The notes: a model not told the origin generated them from the letters alone. A stretch of DNA of 64,000 bases from Pseudodesulfovibrio sp. 5S69 (GCF_037094465.1 NZ_CP146609.1:2661501-2725500), one strand, 5' to 3'; shown: positions 52,093 to 63,360, counted from the stretch's first letter. Numbers and translations: made by a program.

Positions 52093-52984
52093 GCTCTTCC
52101 CCGTCTCCCTTGTCCTTCCGTTCGCGGACGCTCATGCACAGGGCGCTCGCGCCGAACCTGAGGCCGGTCTTGCGGGCTATGCGCGGGCACTTGACCTTGA
52201 AGGCGCAGAACACGCCGGGCCAGAGCCCGTCCAAGGCTTCGAAGTTGCCCTGCCCCTTGCTCAGGATGACGTCGCTGCCGCGCATGCGCTCGATGAATTC
52301 CTCCGTGCAGCGGCTCAGGACCGTGCCGGGCGTGTCCGCGCCGGACTCGACCACGGTGCACAGTTCGGTCATACCCACGGCCTTCGCATCGGCCATGGTG
52401 GCGTCGTTGAGCACGGGCCGGGAGCGGACCGCGTAGGTGACCTCGCAGCCGAGCCGGGTCAGCTCACGGACCAACAGGGTGTCCAGAACGATCTCGCCGG
52501 TGTTGTCGCCCAGGATGAGCACGGACGCGCCCTCGACCACCTGTTCTCGGAAGGCCGCCAGCACGTCCGGGGATACGGAATCGGCGACCTCGGCCAGTTC
52601 CTTTTCCAGGTCGAAATCAAGCTCCACGCCCCGATCGATATAATTGCCGATGATGGCCAGTTCCAAGGCCAGCCCCAGGGGATCGCCCCCGAGCCGCCGG
52701 GCTTCCACCCTCTCCCTGAGGGACGGCAACAGCCCGAGGACAAAGGCATTGGCTGCCCGCTTGTCCTCCGCGTACAGGTCGGTGCACCCGGAGACCTCGC
52801 GGACCAGTTCCGCCAGGCGGCGGGCGATGGCCGGCGGCGGCTCGTCCATGTCCAGCCGGGGGAGAAGCGCCTCCCACCGGGCCACGATCTCTTCCCGGAG
52901 AGCCGGGTCGTCCGGGCAGGCAATCTCCGCCTCCCGGACCGCCATCCGCTTGAAACAGGGCATGCATTCGAGGGCAGTATCCAT
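52085..52984 (-). CDS. DUF89/ARMT1-like metal-dependent phosphatase
   Basis: 299 aa from ATG 52984 (MDTALECMPCFKRMAV). ECMPC (CxxC) at the N-terminus, LILGDNTGEIVLDTLLV and VILSKGQGNFEALDG carry the typical DUF89 Asp/Asn/Lys active-site residues. DUF89 proteins dephosphorylate small phospho-sugars or related metabolites; substrate here unknown. Sits upstream of asmA and downstream of lpxI, with a 133-base gap to lpxI. Confidence 0.83.
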   Translation of the reverse strand: MDTALECMPCFKRMAVREAEIACPDDPALREEIVARWEALLPRLDMDEPPPAIARRLAELVREVSGCTDLYAEDKRAANAFVLGLLPSLRERVEARRLGGDPLGLALELAIIGNYIDRGVELDFDLEKELAEVADSVSPDVLAAFREQVVEGASVLILGDNTGEIVLDTLLVRELTRLGCEVTYAVRSRPVLNDATMADAKAVGMTELCTVVESGADTPGTVLSRCTEEFIERMRGSDVILSKGQGNFEALDGLWPGVFCAFKVKCPRIARKTGLRFGASALCMSVRERKDKGDGEEHA

Positions 52985-53117
52985 CAAACAATCCGTCTTT
53001 GAAAAGGCAACACATGTGCCGCAGAGGGTATGGCCAACCATAACTCCATGACTTCAAAGAGTAATCGCACAACCCCCCGCCATTGGCAAGGCAACGGATG
53101 GAATCGTTCGAAAGATG

Positions 53118-53957
53118 TCAGGAAGATTCGGGAAAGGATTCCGATGTCAGGCCGACCACGGTGATGCCCGACTTGTCGGCAAACTCGATGGCCGCCTCGC
53201 GGTCGAAGAACAGGCTCTTGCCCGCTTCCACGCCCAGGCAGGTGGCCTTGCCCTCGGCCATGAGCTTGAGGGTGTCCAGGCCGAGGCTCGGCAGGTCCAC
53301 CTCTTTCTGCTGGCCTGGCTTGAAGACCTTGACCACCGTGCACTCGGGGCCGCCGTAGGAAAAGCCGCGGCGCATGGTCTCGTCCGTGCCCTCCAAGGCC
53401 TCCACGGCGGCCACGATGCCCTCGCGAACCACCACGCACTGACCCACATCCAACCGGCCGAGTTCCTTGGCGATGTTCCAGGCAAACCGGAGGTCGCCCC
53501 ACTCTCGCTCGTCCGGCTCGCGCCGGGTCATGACCCCTTCGGGCGAAAGCAGGTCCGGCATGTACTCGTGGGCCGGGACCACGGTCATGCCCTCCTTCTC
53601 GAACTCCCGGGCGATGATGCCCAGCAGCGCCGAGTCGCCCTTGTCCTTGCGGCCGAGGATGAGCTTGATGGCCCGCATGTCCAGATGGCGGATGTCCATG
53701 ACCTTGGGCTTCTCGATGGTCCCGGCCATGATGACCTTGTCCACCTTCTCGCCCTTGAGAAAAGTGATCAGTTGGTTGAGCTTGCCGAGCTTGAGTTCCC
53801 GGAAGACGTCGGCCATGGGGGCCACGTCCATGTTGGTGTGGCCGGTGAACCCTGCCACCACGAGCCGGTGGCCCCTGGCTTTGACGCCACGGGCCACCAG
53901 GACGGGGAACTGTTTGCCTCCGGCAATGAGGCCGATGGTGCTGACGGGCTCGGTCAT
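53118..53957 (-). CDS. lpxI: UDP-2,3-diacylglucosamine pyrophosphatase LpxI
   Basis: Fourth step of lipid A synthesis (UDP-diacyl-GlcN to lipid X), the LpxH-alternative DUF1009 enzyme. 279 aa from ATG 53957 with GGAG 5 bases ahead. TIGLIAGGKQFPVLVARGVKARGH, AGTIEKPK, DKGDSALLG, VGQCVVVREGIVAAVEALEGTDE and a C-terminal VGLTSESF fit the family. Last gene of the lipid-A block. Presence of LpxI means LpxH is not expected here. Confidence 0.93.
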   Translation of the reverse strand: MTEPVSTIGLIAGGKQFPVLVARGVKARGHRLVVAGFTGHTNMDVAPMADVFRELKLGKLNQLITFLKGEKVDKVIMAGTIEKPKVMDIRHLDMRAIKLILGRKDKGDSALLGIIAREFEKEGMTVVPAHEYMPDLLSPEGVMTRREPDEREWGDLRFAWNIAKELGRLDVGQCVVVREGIVAAVEALEGTDETMRRGFSYGGPECTVVKVFKPGQQKEVDLPSLGLDTLKLMAEGKATCLGVEAGKSLFFDREAAIEFADKSGITVVGLTSESFPESS

Positions 53958-53972
53958 GCCGCTCCGCAAGGG

Positions 53973-54782
53973 TTAATGGCCGTTGGAACAGCGCTGCTTG
54001 TGGTCGGGCACCACGCCGTTCTTGCTCTCGCGGATGAAGGAGACGAGGCGGTCCACCTGAGGGATGCCCTGAATCTCCTCTTCCACCTGGGCCAGGCTCT
54101 GTTCCTTGGTCAGTCCGGAGCGGAAGATGATCTTGTACGCCTTCTTGAGCCCCTTGCATGCGGCCGAATCGAAGCCATTGCGCTTGAGCCCGATGAGGTT
54201 CGGGCCGAAGAGCATGCCCCGGACGCCGTGGGCCAGCATGAACGGGGGCACGTCGAGCTTGTAGCCGCTGGCGCCGCCGAGGAAGGAATACTCGCCGATG
54301 CGGATGAACTGCTGGACCGCCGACATGCCGGATATGATCACGTTGCGGCCGACCTCGACGTGGCCCGCAAGCTGCACGGCGTTGGCCAGGATGACGTGGT
54401 CGCCGATCTTGCAGTCGTGGGCGATGTGCGAATAGGCCATGAACATGCACCCCGACCCGATGACGGTCTCCTGCACGCCCTGCACCGTGCCGCGGTGGAT
54501 GGTCACGCACTCGCGGATGATGTTATCGTCGCCGATGCGCGTGAAGGTCGTCTCCCCCTTGAAGGCCGCATGCTGCGGCTCGCCGCCGATAACGGCGTGG
54601 GGATGGATATGATTGTTCTTGCCGATTTCCGTGTTCGCCTGGATGACGCAGTGGGCCTCCAGGAAGGTGCCGTCGCCGATCTTGGTGTCGGACCCTACAA
54701 CGACGTACGGGTCGATGCGGACATCGGCTCCCAGCTCCGCCGAGGGATGGATGATGGCGCTGGGATGGATCTGACTGGACAT
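53973..54782 (-). CDS. lpxA: UDP-N-acetylglucosamine acyltransferase LpxA
   Basis: First step of lipid A synthesis, 269 aa. Left-handed beta-helix hexapeptide repeats from residue 5 on (IHPSAIIHPSAELGADVRI...), HPHAVIGGEPQH and the ATIHRGT-type catalytic region CVTIHRGTVQGV, with active-site His in YSHIAHDC. Starts inside the fabZ stop (TAATG). Confidence 0.96.
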   Translation of the reverse strand: MSSQIHPSAIIHPSAELGADVRIDPYVVVGSDTKIGDGTFLEAHCVIQANTEIGKNNHIHPHAVIGGEPQHAAFKGETTFTRIGDDNIIRECVTIHRGTVQGVQETVIGSGCMFMAYSHIAHDCKIGDHVILANAVQLAGHVEVGRNVIISGMSAVQQFIRIGEYSFLGGASGYKLDVPPFMLAHGVRGMLFGPNLIGLKRNGFDSAACKGLKKAYKIIFRSGLTKEQSLAQVEEEIQGIPQVDRLVSFIRESKNGVVPDHKQRCSNGH

Positions 54783-55240
54783 TACATGTCCCCCTTATTG
54801 GCGATGGCGGCCGAGAATTCGCCCTGACAGGTCACTTGCCCGTCCACTTCGGCGACGCCGCGCATCTTCCAAATGTTCAATTTTTGTTTTTCGAAATGCA
54901 CACTCATGATCAACTGATCGCCCGGGACCACGGGCCTGCGGAACTTGACCTTGTTCAGCCCGGTGAACAGAAAGACCTTGTCCTCAAGGGGCTCGTCAAA
55001 GGAGTTCATGACGAAGACCGCGCCTGTCTGGGCCAGGGCCTCCAGTTGCAGTACGCCCGGCATGACGGGCAGGCCGGGAAAGTGCCCCTGGAAGAACTCC
55101 TCGTTCATGGTCACGTTCTTCATGGCCTTGAGGCGGACCCCCGGTTCGTATTCAAGCACGCGGTCCACCAGCAGGAACGGATAGCGATGCGGAAGCATCT
55201 CCATGATCTTGCGTATATCGAGTGGGAATTGATTACTCAT
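54782..55240 (-). CDS. fabZ: 3-hydroxyacyl-ACP dehydratase FabZ
   Basis: Dehydrates beta-hydroxyacyl-ACP; competes with LpxA/LpxD for hydroxyacyl-ACP, hence co-regulation. 152 aa: [14 protein letters not shown] (near residue 15), catalytic [20 protein letters not shown]. Located in the lpxD-fabZ-lpxA order found in many Gram-negatives; start overlaps the lpxD stop by 8 bases. Confidence 0.96.
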   Translation of the reverse strand: MSNQFPLDIRKIMEMLPHRYPFLLVDRVLEYEPGVRLKAMKNVTMNEEFFQGHFPGLPVMPGVLQLEALAQTGAVFVMNSFDEPLEDKVFLFTGLNKVKFRRPVVPGDQLIMSVHFEKQKLNIWKMRGVAEVDGQVTCQGEFSAAIANKGDM

Positions 55241-56273
55241 CGCTCACTCCGGCGGCCGCTTTCAGTGCGGCCAGTTCTTTTTCCATTTTCTTCACCCGCT
55301 TGAACAGCTCGGGCAGCTTGGGCGTACACACCCCCACGGCCTTGAAGTAGGCCTTGGCCGGGATGGCCGGGCTGCCCGCGAGCTTGCTACCGGGCTCGAC
55401 GTCGCCGAGTATGCCGCTCTGGGCCGCGATCATGGCCCCGTCGCCAATCTTCACGTTGTCGGGTACGCCGGTCTGGCCCGCGAGGACCACCCCGTTGCCG
55501 ACCACGGTGGAGCCGCCGATACCGGTCTGCCCGATGATAAGGCAATGTTCGCCGATTTCCACGTTGTGGCCGATCTGGACCAGGTTGTCGATCTTGGTGC
55601 CCCGGCGGATGCGGGTGGTATCCAGGGCAGCCCTGTCGATGGCCGTGTTGGAGCCGATCTCCACGTCGTCCTCGACGGCCACGGTCCCGATCTGGGGAAT
55701 CTTCATGTGCCCCAACGGTGTCTGGGCGTAGCCGTAACCGTCGCCGCCGAGTACCGCGCCGGGCTGGAGAATGACATTGTCGCCCAGGGTCAGGCCCCCC
55801 ATGACCACGCAGTTGGGATAGAGAATGCACCCCTTGCCGATCACGGTCCCCTCGCCCACGTAGGAGCCGGCGAAGATTACGGTGCCAGGCCCGACCACAG
55901 CCCCCTCGCCCACAAAGGCGAAGGGATAGACGGTGGCGGACTCTGCCACGTCGGCGTCCGGATGGACAAAAGCCAGCGCGTGTACGCCCGAGAGGCAGCC
56001 CTGCGGGTGCGCGAAGACGTTCACCGCCCGGGCCAGGTCCATATACACGTTCTCACTGACGAGCGCACACGGGACCTTGGCGGCATAAGAGCCGGATGTG
56101 AGGACACATCCGGCCTTGGTGGTTTCCAGCTGATGCAGATACTTGGGATTGACCAGAAACGACAGGTCGTCGGGACCGGCCTTTTCCAGGGTGTTCACCC
56201 CGGCGATGTCCCTATCCGCACCGGTATATTCAAGGCCGAGTTCTTCGGCCAGGGCGGACAGCTTTATGGTCAT
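55233..56273 (-). CDS. lpxD: UDP-3-O-(3-hydroxyacyl)glucosamine N-acyltransferase LpxD
   Basis: Third step of lipid A synthesis, 346 aa. N-terminal uridine-binding domain ([20 protein letters not shown]), then hexapeptide repeats through about residue 315 with GYGYAQ and [12 protein letters not shown] (catalytic His); C-terminal helix tail [14 protein letters not shown]. Start ATG 56273; 4 bases after the skp gene. Confidence 0.95.
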   Translation of the reverse strand: MTIKLSALAEELGLEYTGADRDIAGVNTLEKAGPDDLSFLVNPKYLHQLETTKAGCVLTSGSYAAKVPCALVSENVYMDLARAVNVFAHPQGCLSGVHALAFVHPDADVAESATVYPFAFVGEGAVVGPGTVIFAGSYVGEGTVIGKGCILYPNCVVMGGLTLGDNVILQPGAVLGGDGYGYAQTPLGHMKIPQIGTVAVEDDVEIGSNTAIDRAALDTTRIRRGTKIDNLVQIGHNVEIGEHCLIIGQTGIGGSTVVGNGVVLAGQTGVPDNVKIGDGAMIAAQSGILGDVEPGSKLAGSPAIPAKAYFKAVGVCTPKLPELFKRVKKMEKELAALKAAAGVSDE

Positions 56274-56277
56274 TCAC

Positions 56278-56793
56278 TTACTTTCCGGTTTTTTTGGCAT
56301 TGTCGAGTGCCTTGATGAGCGCATCGGAGATGTCCAGACCGTCGGCGATGTAGGCCAGGCCGGGCGTCTGCTTGTCGAAGGCGATGGTGTAGCCGTGGGA
56401 CTTGCAGTAATCCATGACGACCTTTTCGAGCATCTTGAGCACGGGCTTACCCAACTCGTTCTGCTCGGCCTGGATGGCCTTCTGGTAAACGGAAAAATCC
56501 TCGTTCCAGTCACGCCCGCGGCGGCGCATCTCGGTCACCTTGTCCTGCAGGACCTTGCCCTCGAAGGCGTTGCTGTCGATCTGCATTTTCAGCTTTTCGA
56601 GATCTTCGCGCTCCTTCTTGAGCTGCTGGCCACGGGCGGTGAACTTGGCGTCGAGCTTGTCGCGCACTTCCTTGCCATAGGCCGATTTCTGCATGACCTC
56701 CTTGGTGCTGAAGACCGCAATCTTGGTTTCGGCGAAGGCCGCGGCCTGGAGCAGGAAGACGAAGCAAATGGCAAACAGACAGATCTTTTTCAT
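56278..56793 (-). CDS. skp: OmpH/Skp-family periplasmic chaperone
   Basis: 171-aa chaperone for unfolded outer-membrane proteins. Signal peptide MKKICLFAICFVFLLQAAAFA, then Lys/Glu-rich coiled coil (residues about 40-110) and the C-terminal domain. Between bamA and lpxD as in E. coli. Follows bamA by 36 bases. Confidence 0.93.
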   Translation of the reverse strand: MKKICLFAICFVFLLQAAAFAETKIAVFSTKEVMQKSAYGKEVRDKLDAKFTARGQQLKKEREDLEKLKMQIDSNAFEGKVLQDKVTEMRRRGRDWNEDFSVYQKAIQAEQNELGKPVLKMLEKVVMDYCKSHGYTIAFDKQTPGLAYIADGLDISDALIKALDNAKKTGK

Positions 56794-56829
56794 TGTATGA
56801 CTCCTTGACTGATTGAAGGCAATGTCGGG

Positions 56830-59553
56830 TTAAAATTGCTGGCCCATGATCAACTCGAAGGTGTGTTGCTTCGAGTCGGCCAGATCATCCAGTGCGTAAG
56901 CATAGATCAGGCCCACGGGACCAATGGGGGAATACCAGTTGATGCCGGCGCCGACGCTCTTGTAGAGGCCGAGCGAGGGCTTGCCCACGCTGCCGCGCTC
57001 CACGGACTCGAACCACCGCTCGTCTTCCTTCCAGGAGTTGCCGGCGTCGAAGAAGCCCAAGGCCACGATGCCGAGTTCCTTGCTGATCGGACGCTTAAGT
57101 TCGAGGTTCGTGTAGAAGGCCTTGACGCCGCCGACGGCGGCATCGGAATCCGGCCCTTCGGTCGGCGTGATCAGGTAATTGGAATAGCCGCGAACCGTGT
57201 ACACGCCGCCGAGGTCGAACCGCTGTGCGGTGGGCACATCGTCGCCGCCGAAATTCTTGTGCAGGTAGCCGGCCCAGAACTTGGAGTGGAAGACGACCTG
57301 TTCAAGCACCGGCTGCCACCATTCGAACTCACCGATGTATTTGATGAAATTATCGGTACCGCCGAGGGGGCCGCCGCCAAACAAGATGCTCAGCTTCGCA
57401 CGGGTGCCCGTGGTGGTGTCGCGGAAATCGTCACGGGTGTCGCGCGTGACCGTACCGGCGACCACGGAGGCCAGATGCGACCCCTCGTCGTCCTTGATGT
57501 CCTGGGAAGCGCTGTCGGAGACGTCGGTGATCTCGTATGCCTCCAGGTTGTAGTCCCACTGGAGCTTGGTATATTCCCCGATGGGATAGAAGAAGTTCAC
57601 CGTGCCGCCGTTACCGGAGATGTTGTACTGCGCATAATCCGTTGTCCGGGAGTAGAGTTTGCTGCCGAAGCCGAGATCGGTGTCGTTGATGTGCGGGTTG
57701 GTGAAATGGAGGACGTACTCGGTGCTGGACCCGCCGATCTGGCCGTTGAAGCCCACGTTGTAGCCGCGGCCGAACAGGTTCTTTTCGGAGATTTCGCCGC
57801 CGAAGAATACGCCGTCATAGGTGGAGTAGCCCACGCCGCCGCTGATCTTGCCGGTGGCCTTGTCCTTGACCTTGACCACCAGATCCATCTCCTCCGGGTT
57901 GCCCGTGGGCACCGGAGCGATGTCCACCTTCTCGAAGAAGTCGAGGTTGGTCAGCCGTTGGCTGGAGCGCTTGAGTTTTTCGCCGCTGAATTGATCGCCG
58001 TCGGCCAGGCGCATCTCGCGCAGAATGACGTTGTCCCTGGTGACCGTGTTGCCTTCAATGAGCACCCTGCGGATGTGCACCCGCTGGTGTTTGCTGATGT
58101 TGTAGACCACGTTGACGACCTTGGTCTCGGGGTCGTCCTCGAGCTTCACGCCCACGTCGGCGTAGGCGTAGCCGTAATCATTGTAGTACGAGGTCAGGGC
58201 CGAGATATCCTCCCTGAGGATGAGCCGGTCGAAGTACTGGCCTTCCGTCTTGAGTTCGTCGATCTTGGTCACCTGGAGAAGCTTGGACGGGTCCTCGATG
58301 AGATCGCCGGTAAAGGAGGTGTCACCCATCTTGTAACGGTCGCCTTCCCATACCTTGTAGATGACGTCGATACCGTCGTCCTTGATCTCAACCTCGGGCT
58401 GGCCGACCTTGGCGGTCAAAAAGCCCTTGGACTGGTAATAGGCCATGATGGCGGCGGCGTCGCGGTCGAGGAGTTCCTCCTTGAGCACGCCGGAGTCGTC
58501 GATCCAGGAGAGCCAGCCGCGCTCCTTGAGGGCCAGGACGCCCTTGATGTCGTCGGGGTCGAGCTGCTTGGCACCGTCGATGATGACGTGCTCGATATAG
58601 AGCTGCGGCCCCTCGTCGATGACGAAGGTCAGCCGGGCGATGCCGGTGCCCGCATCCTCGATCTCCTGGGTGACGTTGGCCTTGTAGTAGCCTTCCTTGC
58701 GGTACATCTCCCGGATGACGCGGATGTCGTCGGACAGGACCTTGGGGTTGATGACGCTGCCCTTCTTGGTGGACACCGCTTCGAGGATGTCGGCGGAGTC
58801 GATCTCCTTGGCCCCGCGCACGCCGATGGCTTGGATGCGCGGTTTCTCCTTGACTACGAAGATGACCTTCTTGCCGTCCTCGACGTCCTCAACCCGGACG
58901 CGGACATCGTCGAAATAACCGAGGTCGTAAACGTTCTTCAGCGCGGTGTTGATGGACTTGGGGGTGATCATGTCGCCTTTCTGCATGGTCATGCGCATGA
59001 GAACCACGTCCTTGTCCAGGACCTTGGTGCCCTCCACGTCGATCTCGGAAACAATGTCCAGGCGCAGGAGGTCCATGCGCATGCGGTCCACCAGGGCGTC
59101 CACGGCGGGCAGCAGGTTGATCAGCCCCTTTTTGGTAACGGAAAGCTTCTTGCCCGGCCCCTTGGCGTAGGCGTCGACCAGGCGGGCATCGATGGTCAGG
59201 TTCTCCCCGATCTGGTTCAGGGAGCCGTAGACGGAAAATTGGGCCCCTGACAACAGGGCGATTTCGCGGGCCCTGTCCGGGTCGAATTGGGTGTACCCTT
59301 TGTCAGTCAACACCCGGCCAACCTCTTCGGGCGCGACGACCTTGAATCCGGCCTCCTTCAGCCGGTCGGTCAGCAGCTCGGGCAGGCTGTCCTTGAGATA
59401 ACTCAGGTCGTCGCCAGCATTGACCTCGAAGGGCAGCACGGCGACGGAAACGTCCTGGTTGAGCTTTTCGGCGGCATGGCCCGTTGCAGCGGCCAGCAGG
59501 ACGAAGACGGCGACCATCCCCATCGCCAGACCGCGAGCGAGATTACTGAGCAT
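56830..59553 (-). CDS. bamA: Outer-membrane assembly factor BamA with extra N-terminal domain
   Basis: Barrel-assembly protein, 907 aa (usual about 760-810). RBS CAGGAG 6 bases before ATG 59553. Signal peptide ending GHAA, then an additional domain from about 28 to 175 (SVAVLPFEVNAGDDLSYLKD, FSVYGSLNQIGENLTIDARL), which looks like a CsgG/TolB-N-type nucleotide-binding-fold domain, then POTRA repeats (IVSEIDVEGTKVLDKD, PRIQAIGVRGAKEIDS, LYIEHVIIDGAKQLD, RVHIRRVLIEGNTVTRD) and a C-terminal 16-strand barrel (ends FELIMGQQF). Overlaps the lolD end by 11 bases. Confidence 0.93.
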   Translation of the reverse strand: MLSNLARGLAMGMVAVFVLLAAATGHAAEKLNQDVSVAVLPFEVNAGDDLSYLKDSLPELLTDRLKEAGFKVVAPEEVGRVLTDKGYTQFDPDRAREIALLSGAQFSVYGSLNQIGENLTIDARLVDAYAKGPGKKLSVTKKGLINLLPAVDALVDRMRMDLLRLDIVSEIDVEGTKVLDKDVVLMRMTMQKGDMITPKSINTALKNVYDLGYFDDVRVRVEDVEDGKKVIFVVKEKPRIQAIGVRGAKEIDSADILEAVSTKKGSVINPKVLSDDIRVIREMYRKEGYYKANVTQEIEDAGTGIARLTFVIDEGPQLYIEHVIIDGAKQLDPDDIKGVLALKERGWLSWIDDSGVLKEELLDRDAAAIMAYYQSKGFLTAKVGQPEVEIKDDGIDVIYKVWEGDRYKMGDTSFTGDLIEDPSKLLQVTKIDELKTEGQYFDRLILREDISALTSYYNDYGYAYADVGVKLEDDPETKVVNVVYNISKHQRVHIRRVLIEGNTVTRDNVILREMRLADGDQFSGEKLKRSSQRLTNLDFFEKVDIAPVPTGNPEEMDLVVKVKDKATGKISGGVGYSTYDGVFFGGEISEKNLFGRGYNVGFNGQIGGSSTEYVLHFTNPHINDTDLGFGSKLYSRTTDYAQYNISGNGGTVNFFYPIGEYTKLQWDYNLEAYEITDVSDSASQDIKDDEGSHLASVVAGTVTRDTRDDFRDTTTGTRAKLSILFGGGPLGGTDNFIKYIGEFEWWQPVLEQVVFHSKFWAGYLHKNFGGDDVPTAQRFDLGGVYTVRGYSNYLITPTEGPDSDAAVGGVKAFYTNLELKRPISKELGIVALGFFDAGNSWKEDERWFESVERGSVGKPSLGLYKSVGAGINWYSPIGPVGLIYAYALDDLADSKQHTFELIMGQQF

Positions 59554-60226
59554 AGAGTTCTCCTGAACGCAGTTCGAAGCGCCGATGCATCATCGCTGCG
59601 AGTTCCGGATTATGTGTCACGACGATAAAGGTCATACCCAATTCATTGTTAAGCGAAGTCAGCAGCTTGCCGATTCTGGAGCCGTTTTCCTCGTCGAGGT
59701 TGCCCGTGGGTTCGTCCGCAAGGAGGACCTTGGGACGAAGGAGGATGGCCCTGGCAATGGCCGCCCGCTGCCTTTCTCCGCCCGAGAGGGTCGTTACCTT
59801 GTGTTCAAGCCTGTGCGCAAGTCCAACCATGTCGAGGGCCTCCCGTGCCATGCGCAACCCCTGGCTGCGCCCCTTCCCGGCAATGAAGGCGGGCATCGCC
59901 ACGTTCTCCAACGTGGAGAACTCGGGCAGGAGATGATGGAACTGGAAGACGAACCCTATTTCCTTGTTCCGCAATTCCGCCCGCTCCCTGTCTCCCAAGG
60001 TGCCGAGATCGACACCGTTCAAATAAATCTTTCCGCTGGTCACGGTGTCCAGCGTGCCGAGCATGTGCAGCAGCGTGGTCTTGCCGGACCCCGACGCCCC
60101 CAGAATGGCTAGGGACTCGCCACGGGGAATTTCCAGATCGACATTGCGGAGTACGCGGACCACTTCGGATGGCCCGTCGAACTCCTTGCTGACGTCAATC
60201 AGTTGGTATATCGCCTCCCTACTCAT
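59543..60226 (-). CDS. lolD: Lipoprotein-releasing ABC ATPase LolD
   Basis: 227-aa ATPase that powers release of outer-membrane lipoproteins. Walker A GASGSGKTTLLHMLG near 45, LSGGERQRAAIARAIL near 145, Walker B VLLADEPTGNLD, H-loop TH. Overlaps the lolCE end by 8 bases. Confidence 0.95.
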   Translation of the reverse strand: MSREAIYQLIDVSKEFDGPSEVVRVLRNVDLEIPRGESLAILGASGSGKTTLLHMLGTLDTVTSGKIYLNGVDLGTLGDRERAELRNKEIGFVFQFHHLLPEFSTLENVAMPAFIAGKGRSQGLRMAREALDMVGLAHRLEHKVTTLSGGERQRAAIARAILLRPKVLLADEPTGNLDEENGSRIGKLLTSLNNELGMTFIVVTHNPELAAMMHRRFELRSGELYAQ

Positions 60227-61448
60227 AACGCAAGGCCTCCGACGGACTCAACCCCGCAGCCCGGCGGGCGGGATAAATGGTGGCCACGAAACAGAGCAGG
60301 AACGCGGCGGCGCCGATGGTGAACAGGTCGAGCGCCTCCAGACGGACCGGCAGGTAATCCACGGGATAGACGTTGCTCGGCAGTTTGATGAACTGGTATT
60401 CCTTGAGCAGCAGGCTGAGCGGCACCCCGATAAGGAAGCCGATGAGCGTCCCGGCCAGCCCGATGAACGTTCCCTGGAACATGAAGATGTTGCGGATGCT
60501 CTTTTTGTCCGCGCCCAGCGACATGAGCACGGCGATGTCCTTGGTCTTCTGGATGACCAGCATGACCAGGGTGGTCACGATGGAGAAGGAGCCGACCAGA
60601 ACGATCATGGCCAGGATGATGAACATGGCCGTCTTCTCGAGCTCTAATGCAGCGAAAAGGTTGGCGTTCATCTCCTGCCAGTTGCGCACGAAGACCGAAA
60701 ACGACGATATCTTGTCGCGCAGGTCGTTGGAAATCTTCTTCACGTTGTAGACGTCGTTCACGCTGATTTCGAGCCCTGAGACCACGTCGCCCTTAAAGCC
60801 AAGCAATTGGCGCGCGGCCGGGATACTGACGTACCCCATGGAAGAATCGTATTCGAACATGCCGGTGCGGAAGATGCCGGCCACGGTGAAGCGGCGCACC
60901 TTGGGCGTGAACCCGGCCGCACTGGACCGTCCCGAAGGCGAGAGCAGGTTGACCAGTGACCCTTCGGTCAGGCCGAGCCGCTTGGCCAGTTCCGAACCGA
61001 TGATGATTCCGGGGAAGTCTCCGGAGTCGTTCAGGCGAGAGACGCTGCCGCTGATCATGTCCTTGGACAGGGACAGGACCGAGGAGGAGGTGGACGGATC
61101 TATACCGCGCAGGACCACGCCCTTGACCCCGGTACGGGTGGAGAGCATGACCTCGGAATAGACGAAGGGCGTCACACCCGTGACGCCCGGAACCTGTTTC
61201 GCCTCGTCGGCCAGTTCCTGATAATCGCTGATGCCGCCGCGCATGGACGTGACCAAAATATGCGCGTTGACGCCGAGAATCTTGTCCCGCAGGTCGGTCG
61301 AGAACCCGTTCATCACCCCGATGACCACGATGAGCGCGCCCACGCCGATGGCCACGCCGCAGATGGCGAACAGGGATATGACGGAAATGAACGACTGCTT
61401 GCGCAGGGCGAACAGGTATCTCAGTGCGACAAAGGTCTCAAACCGCAT
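60219..61448 (-). CDS. lolE: Lipoprotein-releasing transmembrane protein LolC/LolE
   Basis: 409-aa FtsX-like membrane protein: N-terminal TM (SFISVISLFAICGVAIGVGALIVVIGVM in part), large periplasmic domain, and three C-terminal TMs (AMFIILAMIVLVGSFSIVTTL, FQGTFIGLAGTLIGFLIGVPL, LFTIGAAAFLLCFVATIYPARRA). Only one permease gene is present, so it may be a homodimer. Starts 5 bases after the lysS stop. Confidence 0.92.
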   Translation of the reverse strand: MRFETFVALRYLFALRKQSFISVISLFAICGVAIGVGALIVVIGVMNGFSTDLRDKILGVNAHILVTSMRGGISDYQELADEAKQVPGVTGVTPFVYSEVMLSTRTGVKGVVLRGIDPSTSSSVLSLSKDMISGSVSRLNDSGDFPGIIIGSELAKRLGLTEGSLVNLLSPSGRSSAAGFTPKVRRFTVAGIFRTGMFEYDSSMGYVSIPAARQLLGFKGDVVSGLEISVNDVYNVKKISNDLRDKISSFSVFVRNWQEMNANLFAALELEKTAMFIILAMIVLVGSFSIVTTLVMLVIQKTKDIAVLMSLGADKKSIRNIFMFQGTFIGLAGTLIGFLIGVPLSLLLKEYQFIKLPSNVYPVDYLPVRLEALDLFTIGAAAFLLCFVATIYPARRAAGLSPSEALRYE

Positions 61449-61453
61449 AGACC

Positions 61454-62968
<1,515 letters not shown>

Positions 62969-63089
62969 GAACCGGGCCGCGTGGGGCGACTTGGTAGCCA
63001 GCTTAATTTTCTTTGCTTTTTTAATATCTTGTCCCAAAATTTTGTTCCCTGTCTCCCCGTAAATCTAGATAAATGCGAGAGACGTTGAA

Positions 63090-63118
63090 TCCGTAAGCCA
63101 TATAATGGATGCCGTCAA
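63090..63118 (-). promoter_or_regulatory. Putative promoter of the lysS-lol-bam operon
   Basis: Minus strand TTGACG (63113-63118), 17 bases, TACGGA (63090-63095); weak -10. Lies upstream of either possible lysS start. Confidence 0.3.
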
Positions 63119-63186
63119 GAAAATGGGAACCTTAGACCCCGGTAAAACCTTATTTGCATTTTCCTGAAAAAGTCTACGTTTTTTAC

Positions 63187-63214
63187 TTGACCCCCGAAAC
63201 GATTTGTTTAAACA
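63187..63214 (+). promoter_or_regulatory. Putative promoter of tRNA-Asn
   Basis: TTGACC (63187-63192), 16 bases, TAAACA (63209-63214), 25 bases upstream of the tRNA. Confidence 0.4.
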
Positions 63215-63239
63215 CTCTTCTCGCTTCGACGAGAAATGT

Positions 63240-63315
63240 TCCCCAGTAGCTCAATCGGCAGAGCGGGTGACTGTTAATCACTAGGTTCGCGGTTCAAGTC
63301 CGTGCTGGGGAGCCA
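63240..63315 (+). tRNA. tRNA-Asn (anticodon GTT)
   Basis: 76 bases with encoded CCA. Acceptor TCCCCAG pairs with CTGGGGA; discriminator G; D-arm AGCTCAATCGGCAGAGC; anticodon loop CTGTTAA with GTT at 63273-63275; T-arm GGTTCAAGTCC. All conserved positions present. Followed by a terminator at 63325. Confidence 0.97.
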
Positions 63316-63324
63316 AGAGAACAA

Positions 63325-63360
63325 GAGGGCTGCATCAAACGATGCAGCCCTTTCTCATTT
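63325..63360 (+). terminator. Terminator after tRNA-Asn
   Basis: GGGCTGCATC-AAAC-GATGCAGCCC stem followed by TTTCTCATTT. Confidence 0.85.
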
